Below are positions 1 to 21,608 of a stretch of 64,000 nt of DNA, in pieces. Every line of letters starts with the position of its first letter. Positions within the stretch are counted from its first letter, which is position 1. Source of the stretch: Liolophura sinensis (lineage: Eukaryota > Mollusca > Polyplacophora > Chitonida > Chitonidae); the NCBI RefSeq assembly GCF_032854445.1, contig NC_088306.1:9262193-9326192 (forward strand). The letters run 5' to 3'. The notes under the pieces are model-generated. The model saw nothing but the letters and a program-made list of their open reading frames with translations, was not told where the DNA came from and did not search any database. The position numbers and the translations under genes were made by a program.

Positions 1-950
1 ATCATCACTCACTCTGAGAGGTAAACTGGTTGTGTGTCATTACCACTTCATGGAACCAGTCAAACTACAACTAGTCTCTATAATCACTCACTCTGAGAGG
101 TAAACTGGTTGTGTGCCATTACCACTTTATGGAACCAGTCAAACTACAACTAGTCTCTATCATCACTCACTCTGAGAGATCAACTGGTTGTGTGCCATTA
201 CCATGTTATGGAACCAATCAAACTACAAGTAGTCTCTATCATCACTCACTCTGAGAGGTAAACTGGTTGTGTGTCATTAACACGTCATGGAACCAGTCAA
301 ACTACAAGTAGTCTCTATCATCACTCACTCTGAGAGATCAACTGGTTGTGTGTCATTACCATGTTATGGAACCAGTCAAACTACAAGTAGTCTCCATCAT
401 CACTCACTCTGAGAGATCAACTGGTTGTGTGTCATTACCATGTTATGGAAGCAGTCAAACTACAACTAGTCTCTATCATCACTCACTCTGAGAGGTAAAC
501 TGGTTGTGTGCCATTACCACTTTATGGAACCAGTCAAACTACAACTAGTCTCTATCATCACTCACTCTGAGAGATCAACTGGTTGTGTGTCATTACCTTG
601 TTATGGAACCAATCAAACTACAAGTAGTCTCTATCATCACTCACTCTGAGAGATCAACTGGTTGTGTGCCATTACCACTTCATGGAACCAGTCAAACTAC
701 AAGTAGTCTCTATCATCACTCACTCTGGTAGGTCAACTGGTTGTGTGTCATTACCTTGTTATAGAACCAGTCAAACTACAACTAGTCTCTATCATCACTC
801 ACTCTGGTAGGTCAACTGGTTGTGTGTTATTACCTTGTTATGGAACCAGTCAAACTACAAGTAGTCTCTATCATCACTCACTCTGAGAGATCAACTGGTT
901 GTGTGTCATTACCACGTCATGGAACCAGTCAAAATGCAACCTGTCTGCAA
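1..950. repeat. 79-bp satellite array, about 12 copies
   Basis: A tandem repeat with a unit of about 79 bp starts at base 1, 80, 159 and so on to about 950. Each unit starts near ATCATCACTCACTCTGAGAG and ends near CTAGTCTCT. Copies differ mainly by point changes (GGTAAACTGG versus GATCAACTGG). It probably continues to the left of the window. It lies in the intron after the last visible U2SURP exon and has no coding character. Confidence 0.95.
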
Positions 951-11015
<10,065 letters not shown>

Positions 11016-11169
11016 TTTGGAGGTAAAATTCTGTGCTCTCTCTCTCTCACGCTTAGCCAGCCATATTTCTCTGCGTGTGGAATGAACTCTCCTTGGCAGA
11101 TGTATCATATGCCTCCTCATAAAAGAAATGAGGGCATCTGCGCAAAGGGCCCCGATTGTTCGAGTATCC

Positions 11170-11183
11170 CCACTAGATGGCGC
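11170..11183 (+). promoter_or_regulatory. Candidate CTCF site
   Basis: CCACTAGATGGCGC matches the animal CTCF core consensus CCASYAGRKGGCRS at all 14 positions. It sits about 155 bp upstream of the U2SURP start codon. Binding is inferred from the motif only. Confidence 0.5.
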
Positions 11184-11192
11184 TATTTTTCA

Positions 11193-11208
11193 TTCGTCTG
11201 CAGACGAA
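11193..11208. promoter_or_regulatory. 16-bp perfect palindrome
   Basis: TTCGTCTGCAGACGAA reads the same on both strands and lies 10 bp from the CTCF-like motif. It could be a dimeric factor site; none is recognised. Confidence 0.3.
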
Positions 11209-12075
11209 ATTTTGTTCAGTGTCAAACTCAAAACGGGAGAGTAATGCGTTGAAATTTGAGTTATCTAAATGAATAAGCCGGATCGGAGCATCTCTTGTGT
11301 GATTAAGGACGCAGGGCCGAAGGGTTTGCCTGTTAGCCGTCCTCCGCAGAAATCTGCAGAGGGATAAACCAAGGTAATTTAAAATAGATAGGATGAAAAT
11401 GTTTTTCAAATTACATGTATTGCATTGCATTTTCACCCTAATACAAATTGTATCATTCTGTGGATTCAAATGGCCAATAAATACATGCACACTAAACATC
11501 AAAGTAAGTCCAGTCACCTGCAAAAACACAAAGAAATGCGATACCATTTGACCAGTCATTAATCGATGTTATGCAAATGAGGTGTACAAACAACCAAAAG
11601 TCTTAGTGTTGCTTTGGTAGGCCTAATAATTTTAAGATGGGTTAATATAACACATTTCAACTTCAGATTTGCATGAATTCTTTTATTGGTGCTAACACAA
11701 TACAAGCTGGTGACGACCAAGTAAATGTAAAACAAGAACTATAGATCATCCTCCTGGGCTCTTATTATGCTGAGAGTGATAATCTGGCTTCTCAACATGT
11801 ATTACATATTTGAAATCGCAGACATCCGGGCATTTGCTGTTTTATGAGCACCAATATTCTCACTTGCTCATCCACAGCAGTGAAAACATTGTCTTGTCTA
11901 CTGTACAGTGGCTGCCATCTCCAGAACTAACGAACTGCGATGTTATAATTTTTCACGAACAGATGTGATTGCCATGGATGTTTTGGTTCAGCCAGTCTTA
12001 TATCAAGTCAGTTAACTACAGAGACCACATATGCATGTGAACAGTGGTAAATGTTCTTTACTGTCAAACTGACAT

Positions 12076-12200
12076 ACTTGGAACTGGTTTTCCCCCCAGC
12101 TCAGCCCAGTTTCCTCCCACTATAATGGTGGCTGCAGTCATATTAAGTGAAACATTCTTGAGTACAGCATAAAGCACAAATAGAATAAATAAATTCAAAT
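12076..12200 (+). mobile_element. SINE-1 3' fragment before the SOCS-box gene
   Basis: Diverged forward copy. It has GTTTCCTCCCA-like, AAGTGAAACATTCTTGAGTA and AATAAATAAATT tail blocks. It lies in the probable 5' UTR intron just upstream of the coding exon. Confidence 0.65.
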
Positions 12201-12261
12201 CTTAATGTTAAAACCTTTGAATGGTAATAATTCAGATTGTACTTATGTTTTTCAGGCAAGG

Positions 12262-13578
12262 ATGGGAGGTCGGCAGACTCGACCCAGTTTTCAGGATCAG
12301 GACTGGGGTGATGCGGATGATGTTGGGTCCCCACAGGCCGTGGATATGGACCGGATACGCACTGCCGCTGACTGGACACAAGTCTACACGTGCGATATCT
12401 GCTCCTGGGTCAGTGGCATCTGCTCTATGTTTCATTTTGATCCAGATGTGAATTTCTGCTTACAGTCTAAACCAAGGAACAGAGTCAAGCAAGTTTACAT
12501 TAGAAACATGCAGCCTCATAGCACACAAGGCTACCAGTTTCTTATTCAACCAGATGTCGATGAAAGACACACCAGAGGCTTCCTTTTTAAACGAACACCA
12601 TCAGCCAGAAAGCGTATCATGAAATACCGCAAGCAGAGTCGTGGAAAGCTGCTCATCAAGAAGCTGACAGGGCATGGAGAATACATCTTGCCGTTTCGCG
12701 TTCCTGAGTGGTATGTGATTGGATTCAGGGATAATACAGCCGTTGTGCAGTTTACAGACATGGGGACTGGGGATATACAGTTTCTGGTGGTGGACGTAGC
12801 TACTGGGCGCGTGCGATCGACGTTCAAAGATAGCTTCACTCGGCACCCTTGCCTTTACGAGGCTTACATCAGCCCGGATGCATCTCTGTACTTACTGCGG
12901 CCAAATCTTCTTTACGCTGTCCGTGGCTTCGAGGATCCCTTCAGTGAACTTTGCTTGACGAAAGACATACGCGTGATCAGTATAGGCACTGGAGTCAGTC
13001 ACGTGACACACTTGATCAAAGATATCCACCAGTCAGAATACTGGTACAGCATTGCTTTTGACCCTCGCTACAAGTCAAGCCGCATCGCCTTCGGTAACTA
13101 CACATCTCAAAGATTCCGAGACTGTATTGCGGTGTACGATCTCAAGACTAAGTCAGTGCTGCATCAAACCAAAGACCGCGTTCACGGCAGCCATCATATA
13201 GCATTCAGCCCTGGTGGTGCTGTTTTGGCATCGCTGACAAACGTTTTGATGACGCTCAGGCTGGACTTGATCAGCCCTATGGAGGTTTACCTGTACAACC
13301 CGGACTCGTTAGAGGTCCTGCACTGTGTTGTACGCAATGTGTTCATGAACAACTTCTACGCAGGTATCACGCCAATTTTCTCATTCACTGGTCAGTACAT
13401 GGCTCTGACCGGCCCCTATGGGGCCTCCATTTCTGTGTATAAACTACCACTAGACCAGAGTTTACAGAATCATTGCCGCATCTTGCTAAGAAAGGTTGTG
13501 CCACCTGAAGGAATTGCATCTTTGCCACTGCCAAACAGACTGATCAACTACCTTCAGTTTGGTCCAGTGTATGATTGA
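12262..13578 (+). CDS. SOCS-box protein with propeller-like N-terminal region
   Basis: One uninterrupted 438-codon exon. A splice acceptor (TTTTTCAG) ends 7 bases before ATG 12262, so I start there (MGGRQTRPSF) and not at the in-frame ATG at 12205, which lies before the acceptor. The C-terminus (about residues 400-435) reads NHCRILLRK, a BC-box with the LCR-like core, then SLPLPNRLINYLQF. That matches the SOCS-box pattern, which recruits Elongin B/C and Cullin5. The roughly 350 residues before it have repeated short beta-rich blocks (VYLYNPDSLEVLHCV, IAVYDLKTKSVLH, FSPGGAVLASL), suggestive of a WD40-like propeller. It is not WSB1/2 by my memory. The likely role is a substrate receptor of a Cullin5 ubiquitin ligase, by inference. 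MGGRQT could be N-myristoylated. Confidence 0.85.
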   Translation: MGGRQTRPSFQDQDWGDADDVGSPQAVDMDRIRTAADWTQVYTCDICSWVSGICSMFHFDPDVNFCLQSKPRNRVKQVYIRNMQPHSTQGYQFLIQPDVDERHTRGFLFKRTPSARKRIMKYRKQSRGKLLIKKLTGHGEYILPFRVPEWYVIGFRDNTAVVQFTDMGTGDIQFLVVDVATGRVRSTFKDSFTRHPCLYEAYISPDASLYLLRPNLLYAVRGFEDPFSELCLTKDIRVISIGTGVSHVTHLIKDIHQSEYWYSIAFDPRYKSSRIAFGNYTSQRFRDCIAVYDLKTKSVLHQTKDRVHGSHHIAFSPGGAVLASLTNVLMTLRLDLISPMEVYLYNPDSLEVLHCVVRNVFMNNFYAGITPIFSFTGQYMALTGPYGASISVYKLPLDQSLQNHCRILLRKVVPPEGIASLPLPNRLINYLQFGPVYD

Positions 13579-13601
13579 AATAGAAACGTGTTTTATACTT
13601 T

Positions 13602-13607
13602 AATAAA
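13602..13607 (+). terminator. Candidate poly(A) signal, SOCS-box gene
   Basis: AATAAA only about 25 bases after the stop codon. A further AATAAA at 17786-17791 is the alternative for a long 3' UTR. Confidence 0.35.
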
Positions 13608-14940
13608 AAAGGGGGGAAAAAGAAACATTATAACTTAATGGAAATATAGCTTTTTTGTCCACGTGGTCATGTTAGATCTCTAATTAAAGAATTGGTCAGG
13701 TGCGCATAAAGAAAAGCACACACCTGGAGTCCACTTTACAAAAAAGTCAAAAGATTTGCCCAGGGTAACTTCCATGACTTCAGATAGTGAACAGATTTGC
13801 AACATTGTAGTGTAAATCGTCAACCTTTTCAACCAGCAAAGCACTTTATCAGTGGAATTTGTCCATACAATTACTATGAAACTGATGCAAAAAAGGATTT
13901 ATTTGTGTCATTATATATAGAGATGGAAGCTTCGTAAAACTGTGCAGATTATTTCTGTACACTCCACAGTTCTCTAAGAATGTTTCAAAATATTGGCTGC
14001 AGAGGCAGTTGAAAAGGTTGAAGAATTAGGCTAAGTGTGGTTGACATAGAGTTGTGCCTGCCTTGTAAAATGAGCCACTGGGGAAATGGTGAAATGTTTT
14101 TGTTAAAGATTGAGCAGGAATGTAAGTTGTACGAACAATGTATTTATAATGTGATTCCTTGTACTGCCAACAATGGCCCGTGTAATTGAAGTCGATTAAT
14201 CAAAAAGGGGCTTCGTATATAAATTGCTCTGCCTTGAAGCCCATGGCATGTACACCAATAATTTGTTTAATTTGTTAAATAAGTTTTTCTAGTCATTGCC
14301 TTTGATACAAATATTGTAACATAACAAAAGTACCATGTCAAAATGCACAGTACACTAAAGTGCGGTATTCATTTGCACTATTGCTATCATTTATTTAATT
14401 TGATAAAAGGCCAGTATAAGTTCTCGTATATGAAATATTTATGTACTACAAGTATACTAATATGTAATTAAGAAAGAAGAGTCCTCCATACATGTAGATA
14501 CATGCAATGAGAGTGGAACTAGTCATCCAACACAGTCATCACAGCATATTTATAGGTTTCATAATTTGACTCTACTGTATACATACACGTATGTACAATT
14601 GTTTCCTGTCAGGTGTATTTTTATGGTTTACATGTAAATGATTATGACTCCTGCTACATGTATCTCTGAGGTCTGTTAGCCTAGAACCATATACAGGTAG
14701 ATATTCCCCGCTTTAACAAACTGACTTCACATTTCCAATTTTTCTTCTACAAGCCCCAACATCTGACAGCACAATGATGTCAGCAAGGTCACTCGCATCA
14801 CATCACATTTCATATGTGACAACGCTACGTCCTTTGTGACGTCATCTTGCATTTCAACGCAGTGATTGAATTCAGGCCACAGGTGTTCACATTATTTACC
14901 TACATTAATGATGTCGTGTATTGGGTCCGCACAAAATCTG

Positions 14941-15040
14941 AAGAAGGTCTGCCAACAACCATGGGCTTCCCCCGGGTCTGCCCGGTTTTCTCCCACCATA
15001 ATGGCGTAAAACACAAATCAAACAAATTAAAAAATATTGC
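14941..15040 (+). mobile_element. SINE-1 fragment
   Basis: GAAGGTCTGCCAACAACC through TCTCCCACCATAATGG to GGCGTAAAACACAAATCAAA matches the SINE-1 body with an internal deletion. Confidence 0.7.
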
Positions 15041-16237
15041 TTCCACATTAACCACTTAGATACGTCAACATTCATTAACATAGTAATAGTATTATAATAC
15101 ATGTATGTCAATTCCTTAAGTTTGAGCTGAAATGGGAAGAATGAAATGAATCTGAGATCTAGCATTTATTTATATTACTATACTCCTTACAGCGCATGTG
15201 CCACTTTCAATGCTTGCTCTACATCTCTGCCACCACTAGACAAGCTTGACCTTTGCAGCTGGTCTGACGCAGGTACCAGTAGGCTTAGCCTCGTCACTAA
15301 TACCCTCACACGGAACTATAATCAGCTTTCGTCAATAAAATTGTTTCAGGTGTTGGTAAGAATCACATTGTGCATATTATAAACATGGAGAATGCATTTG
15401 TATCAGGTATTGTCAGAGGCAAATGTTTAATCAGAGCATTCCTTTCTTCCTTCCTCATCACCGTGACAAGTGGTGGCGGAGCCCAACACAGACTGCACCT
15501 GTATGTACGTGTAGTGTCCCTACTAATAGGTAGAAATGTCATGTCTCAATAGAACTAGATAACATACATGTATGTACTGGTATACACATTCTAGACCCAT
15601 AGAAACATTCATTCACTGTGTGTCAGTGTTTTTTTTTTTTTTTTTTCATGCGAAGCTTGTCATTGAGTAACATAGGCAGTGACATTTTGATGATATGCTA
15701 TATTACAACAGAAATGCAATAATGTTCATGTAGATGCAGGTTTTGAAATCATGGAATAATGGAATTTTTTTTCCAGTGGAGTTAAGTATATAACCGAGGA
15801 GAAAGCTTTTATAGGGGTGTGGTCACACAGTGTCAGATACTTGTATAATACATGTAAATAGCTGGGATTTTTCTCTGTCTTCACCAATCAGAAGACTAAC
15901 ATCTATGTGCCACAGCCTTTTTTTCACCCTCATTTTCACTGCTATTTGTAAATTTGGTTGTTCTTTGAATAACATGTAGCTGCTTCTCTGCATGTCTGCA
16001 AATTGATTTTCCATCCCCGTCATTTTTGGCAAAACACTCATCTATTCTAAAGTATTCAATACATTTTCCAAAATTATTGGTCTCTTTTTCTTTTTTTTTT
16101 ATATCTAAAATCCACTGTTTTGCTAGTAGCGTAAAGTAGGGTGTTCATTATTGTTTTTTTCGTTAGATAGGCCCAGAATTACCATAGCATTGCTATTGCG
16201 CAAGGCCTTAAAAGCTAGGATTAGTGACTGTGGGCTT

Positions 16238-16408
16238 TTCTGGCCTCTGCCAGGTTTCCTCTTGCCATAATGCTGGCCACCATTGTATATATGTATGTGA
16301 ATTACTCTAGAGTAAGCATGGTAAGGCCTCTGCCAGGTTTCCTCTCGTCATAATGCTGGCCACCATTGTATACGTTTATGCGAATTACTCTAGAGTAAGC
16401 ATGGTAAG
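16238..16408. repeat. 86-bp tandem duplication containing SINE fragments
   Basis: Two copies of a unit running from CCTCTGCCAGGTTTCCTC to AGAGTAAGCATGGTAAGG. Each contains a SINE-1 piece (CATAATGCTGGCCACCATTG) and the palindrome TTACTCTAGAGTAA. Confidence 0.75.
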
Positions 16409-18447
16409 GGGAAAAACACCAGTCATATGTAATAAATGAGATAGACCCAAATCCAAGTGTACATTAGACTAGCATTGAGATCTCTGCTGTGAGATTGATC
16501 ATTCCAAGACCATGTTCCCAGATTTTCTTTCCACGTTTACTGTGAAAGTTCAGAGAAAGAACGAAATACATGTAGAGCTCACACAAATAGTTTTCATTGT
16601 CAGATTTGCTAGCAATTGAGGTGTTCATGCACAAATCACACAGGTATATACAGTACTTGCACCTCTACACTGCTTGGAATTAATTCTGTACAGGTGTACA
16701 TGTATTGTAAGTTGCAACTGAAAGTTGTAATTGCTCAAGATGTTATTCATTTATATACTGAATGTCAGATTCAGGGTAATGCTATTCTATAATGTTGTAT
16801 TTAAGGTCAATTACTGACAGAGTACACTTAATTCTTCAATCCTCACTTTTACTTGGGTAGGTTTTTGCTCTGTGGCTTTTAGACATTTTTTTACATTACT
16901 TTTTGAAAGATAAACCATTGACAATAACATCCAGTGCCCAGGGTATCCTTACAGTTGAAAGCAATAAAGATGATAAAAGAAAGCAAAAAAATTAATAAAT
17001 CCTCCAGGAAAAGTCCCATGGAAAGAAATTTCTGAACAACCTGCACGCACCTTGCCAGAACTTGGTGAATTCAAAACTTGGAGAATGTTTAGTTGAGTTG
17101 TTTGCTTCAGAAGTTTAAATGACTGGATATCTGATACTGGCTTTGATATATCTTCACATCAAATGACTTTGGGAATCAGAGCATGCCAAATATAATGATG
17201 AGTTTGGAATTAGTTAACAATAGTGAAATTGTCCGCATGGAAGTGAGATAGACTGAAGCTGTGTTTTAATAGTAGTGCCTCAGCCTAGCTTGGGCTAGTA
17301 TGCGTTGTCCGTCTGTACATGTGTATTAAATATTCTGCCATTTAGATTCATATGTGTCTAGTATACCAGGCAAAAGCTCTCCAAAGGCAATCCAGGAGTA
17401 AGGCACTTGTCAGCTCATAGTTTGTATGTGGTCTTTTGTACAATGATTATTGAACAGTGAGAGCGTGTTACACCTAGCTAGTTACCTCAGTTGCAGACCA
17501 CAGAAATAATTGTTCATTCTCGCACTGAAAGCTTTTTTATAGTCTTCTTCGAAGTGCTGTGTCCTGTAATGTTAACATGTGGAAACTTACCCTAGGATCA
17601 TAATTGTCACAGGTATAGCTGTGTTAAATACAATGCATAATGTATCAAATATCTGTATGGGGGTTTTGAAACCTATAAGAAATGTTTTGCGTACGTGATG
17701 AAATTTTTACAGAATCATAAGTATGTGTACAGTATGCGTGATCACACTTCCATGTTTAACATGTAGATCACTTTGTAGACATTTCAATAAAATTTGTTAT
17801 GTTTATACTCTGTGGATAGAAATCTCAGCAGTTTGACCCCTGTTTTGACTATAGTCCGCTTTGTTTTTGTAAACACCAACCAGCCACCCTTTTCGGCGGC
17901 ATTCTCAGAAGTGTAAATACCTGAGTGTTGGGGAGGGGATATTTTCGAGAGTCTGAAATTCTAGAGTGTCAGAAAATCCAAATGTATTATGGTATATACA
18001 TGTATTTCGCTGGTTTTCAGTTATTTTTGAATGTTTTTAAATAATTTTAATTGTAAATTTGTGACTTTTTACATCAAACATAATATGTTTATTTCATTTG
18101 CTCTATTATGCAATAATGTAAAAAATCTTTTACTGAAGATGGAGGTCAGTCTTGAGGTTGGGAGTTCACCACCGACCTTTGGCAAGATATTGACAAACTT
18201 TCCCACATGTGCAGTACAGATGTGCATGGCGTAACGGTAGAAGACAAATAGACGTCAAGTTGCGCCAACAGCCTCACGGGCCAAGTTGATTGCCTTTTTT
18301 TTTTTCCACCAGGGCCCATGTACCTTGTACGTCAGTGCATGGACACTTGATACCACTAAGCCATTTCTTGCTTCTCCAATATATGAATATAAACAATGAT
18401 CGTACAAGGTATTAAACACTGACTGGCTACAACCACAAGCTACATGT

Positions 18448-19030
18448 AAAGGTGGAGAAAACATAAAAACTGCATAAAGCTGAAAAATTAGTTGTAAATG
18501 TGGTCTTCAAAGTGTTTTTTTATTTTTCTTCAGAGAGAAATTGTGCGTATGGTGGGTATTTGGGACCGCCTCTTGGTACATGTTGTTACTAGAAACCTGG
18601 ATTTAGATCGTATTTATTTTTTTAATATATTCATAAATACTATCACGTAAATTCAGATGAAATGCATGTTTATATAAATGACAAATTTACATTAAAAAAA
18701 AATTATGGGCCATGCATGACATCCTTATTTAAGCCATTATTATGCAAAGGTTATATATACCAAAACGTTTCCTTCCACCATAAGGCTTGCCGCCATCATA
18801 TAAGTGAAATATTCTTCAGTATGGTGTAAAACACCAATCAAATAAATAAATATATACCAAAGGTGGTCCCAAATATATGTACCTTCTATACAAAAGTTTT
18901 TTCAAATTATTGTTTCTTCTGAAAGAAAAAATCTAAAAGAAATATTGAACACCATATTGGCAAATAAGTTTTCATGCTCTTTGATTTTATTTTGGTATCA
19001 TTTTTAGGTTTTCTTCTAGCTTAAGCAAGT
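18448..19030. mobile_element. Long-TIR MITE (family A), copy 2, with nested SINE
   Basis: Shares GGTGGAGAAAACATAA, TATGGTGGGTATTTGGGACC and CAAATAAGTTTTCATGCTCTT blocks in the same order as the copy at 5779-6442. A SINE-1 fragment has inserted inside it, so this copy is older than that SINE. Confidence 0.75.
18765..18850 (+). mobile_element. SINE-1 3' fragment nested in MITE A
   Basis: A SINE-1 tail fragment ending in CAAATAAATAAA. It is bordered by the direct repeat TATATACCAAA at 18754-18764 and 18851-18861, a clear target-site duplication. Confidence 0.9.
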
Positions 19031-19217
19031 TCTCAAGTCAATAAACAAGTGTATTTGGCAGAGCTTTAGCAGTAGCTACATGTACGTGTTACAAAATGTG
19101 AACACCTTTCCGATGTGGCACACAGAAATCATTTTTGATCTATGCTTGAAGGAAACCTGCAGATGTACTCAGGTTTGATCATGCTTGTAAACCTGCTGAC
19201 ATTGTACATGTATATCC

Positions 19218-19450
19218 AGGGGGGTGAGGTGGCCGAGGTGGGTAGCACGCCAGTGCGGCACAATGACCCAAGAGCGTCTCACCAATGCAGTCGCAGTGAG
19301 TTCAAGTTCAGCTGATGCTGGCTTCCTCTCTGGTCGTACGAGAGAAGGTCTGTCAGCAACCTGCAGATGGTCACGAGTTTCCTCCAACCATAATGCTGCT
19401 GCTGTCCTGTATTCTTGAGCACGGTGTAAAACACCAATGGAATCAATAAA
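19218..19450 (+). mobile_element. SINE-1, near full length
   Basis: Head GAGGTGGCCGAGGTGGGTAG with an A-box-like segment, B box GAGTTCAAGTTC, then the body and the GGTGTAAAACACCAATGGAA tail. A part of the body is deleted. Confidence 0.85.
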
Positions 19451-19611
19451 TTTATGTATATCGATTTGTACACGTCTGACATCAGGACATACACACGGTG
19501 TCTACTTCCAGCAGACTGGTCTCATCGCTGCTTTATTTACAGTGCTACCTCAGTGGAACACAGTGCCGCCTCAGTGGAACATATTGTCGCCTCAGTGGAA
19601 CACATTGCCAA

Positions 19612-19760
19612 TTTATTTATTTATTTGATTTGTGTTTTACAGCGTACTGAAGAATATTTCACTGATCAGACGGTGACCAGCATTATGGCGGAAAGAAACT
19701 GAGAAGAGCCTGGGTAAAAGCCACGACCATGCGCAGGTTGCTGGCAGATCTTCACACCAT
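19612..19760 (-). mobile_element. SINE-1 copy, head truncated
   Basis: Reverse copy with ATTTATTTATTTATTTGATT tail, GTACTGAAGAATATTTCACT and CGCAGGTTGCTGGCAGATCT blocks. Confidence 0.85.
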
Positions 19761-21432
19761 AATTCCAAAGACACCACCCACAGCACACCTGCCTACCCAC
19801 CAACATAAATTATAAATGAATGCACATCCATATATATGCGTTTCATACTGTACATTTTATTCATCACAAAACACACAGTGTGTGTTTATAGGCCAAACCA
19901 AGTGGGTAAAATAATAGATTCCTCAACACTGTACAAAATTGAATGTGAGTGAACAACTGCCATGGCATGGGTCGTACACCTGCAAATTGCATGTGCAGCC
20001 ATGAGAGTGTCGGCAAGACACTAACTTGATTATGACCGGCTAAATCTCCACTGAATAATAAACTACGTGCACATTTCACGCTATGCGCTCGCCACAACAC
20101 AGAAACAGTGGTAAGTGTAGCACAAAGTGAGGTTTGAACTGCAAGACACAGTCTGCTTTCCATGGCTATTAAAACGTTTTACTGGCATTTTCACTTTCTC
20201 GAATGTTCTTGCCACAAGTCACTATGGAGGGACTTACACCATTTGCAATGTAGCATTTGACTCAAACGGAAATTTAATATGGCAAACATTCTGACGCTAG
20301 ATTTAGTCACAAAGGCAGAGTGAAGCTTAGCATATCGACCTGAAATTCTAAGTACAAGATCTCGCAACATTTCGACTAACAAGTAGCAAGACGGAAATGC
20401 GAATGTGGTTTACTGCCTCACTGGTCACATGATAACAGCAGAATAACATGAGCTAACAAGTTTTGAACCTAAGAGCTAACAAGTTTTGAACCTAACAACC
20501 CAATTAAAGCAATTTTCACACACATATGCTACGCTGGTTTCCTATTTCTTTAAGTGCGAGAAAGAAGTTTGAAGGCTTTCCTTAGACTGAATATTTGCAT
20601 GACTGACATGAGCTCCAGAATGTGGACATTTTAAACTTCCCTGTTTTTCAATCAGCCATTTACTTTCCAAGACACCATGTTAGTACAATATGTTTCTGAC
20701 TAAAAAATACAGGTTGCAAATAAATCCGCTCTTCTTGGATCTTCAATTTTCACTTTTTAACATTTGCCCTTTTAAGGTTACTTTCCACTAAATCTAGAGC
20801 CTACACCAATACCAATGAAGAAAGTTTCAGAAGCCTCTTTTGATGATTCAGTGAAGTCATTCTTTACAGCATTCTCTAAAAAACAAAAACACAGTTTAAA
20901 ATATACTGCAAATACAATACTGAGAAATGAGTGTAAGCCTCACGGTCTTTTTTTCATGACAATATAATACGTCACAAACTCACAAAATGCGATGGAAATA
21001 CGCTATCAGGCATCACAAACTTTTACACATTGCAATGGAAATATGCTTAAAAATAATAGCCAAGTACTAACAAAGCTTGTCTCTGTGTATTTGAACAATC
21101 CATAAGTGATTGACATGTAGGTAAAATGAAGTTTCAGGATGGAAAGCCCTTGGTAACTCAGTCCAGCAACAAATCCAACACCTCACTCTCTGTCTCGCAT
21201 TCACTGGCCAAAAACTGCACATGTACAATCTGAAATGCTATGAGAGTCACACTTGTGCTCCCTGAAGTGCAAGTCTCCTACACAACATGTGCACACTTTT
21301 CCTCTTCACATTTGTAGACACTAGTAAACAGCTGCTACATAATATTCAAAAAGGCCCGCATAAAAATTAGCACACAATGTCTTTGCGGTCACTGAAGATA
21401 ATCATCCAGACACTGTCCACTGTCGCTGATCA
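19761..21432. other. Convergent intergenic region, nothing recognised
   Basis: No exon-like sequence with credible splice sites. The region lies between the 3' ends of the SOCS-box gene and IWS1. Confidence 0.5.
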
Positions 21433-21438
21433 TTTATT
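21433..21438 (-). terminator. Candidate poly(A) signal of IWS1
   Basis: TTTATT on the plus strand is AATAAA on the minus strand, about 170 bases after the IWS1 stop codon. Confidence 0.5.
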
Positions 21439-21608
21439 CCATGTGTAGGTACGATCATGAACTCGCTCACTCAAAAACATACAATGAAATATATATAATC
21501 AGCTTTCACTGTCAACGTATCATATAGCCGCTCTATGACAGGGAAATCCACACATAGCCTGTCAATCAACCAGAGGTCAGGAAGAGGTGGCGAAAATTCT
21601 GCGTTCAA

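Larger units (their letters stand above)
11016..12261. promoter_or_regulatory. Divergent intergenic region between U2SURP and the SOCS-box gene
   Basis: About 1.25 kb separates the two opposed start codons. It must contain the U2SURP promoter and probably the promoter or 5' UTR intron of the SOCS-box gene. Near the U2SURP side lie a CTCF consensus match (11170-11183) and a 16-bp palindrome (11193-11208). No coding sequence was recognised. Confidence 0.5.
13579..18430. other. 3' UTR and flank of the SOCS-box gene
   Basis: AT-rich sequence without recognisable exons. AATAAA motifs occur at 13602 (25 bases after the stop) and 17786. A long 3' UTR is possible because few repeats break 13.6-14.8 kb. 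A SINE-1 fragment (about 14940-15040) and a short duplication (16238-16408) are included. Confidence 0.5.

Noticed and set aside
11118-11120. Upstream ATG as the U2SURP start
   Set aside because: It is in frame and possible, but it would add a basic stretch with no known counterpart; the ATG at 11013-11015 gives a compact first exon.
12205-12261. Earlier in-frame start of the SOCS-box gene (MLKPLNG...)
   Set aside because: A splice acceptor lies between it and ATG 12262, and its sequence overlaps a SINE tail region.
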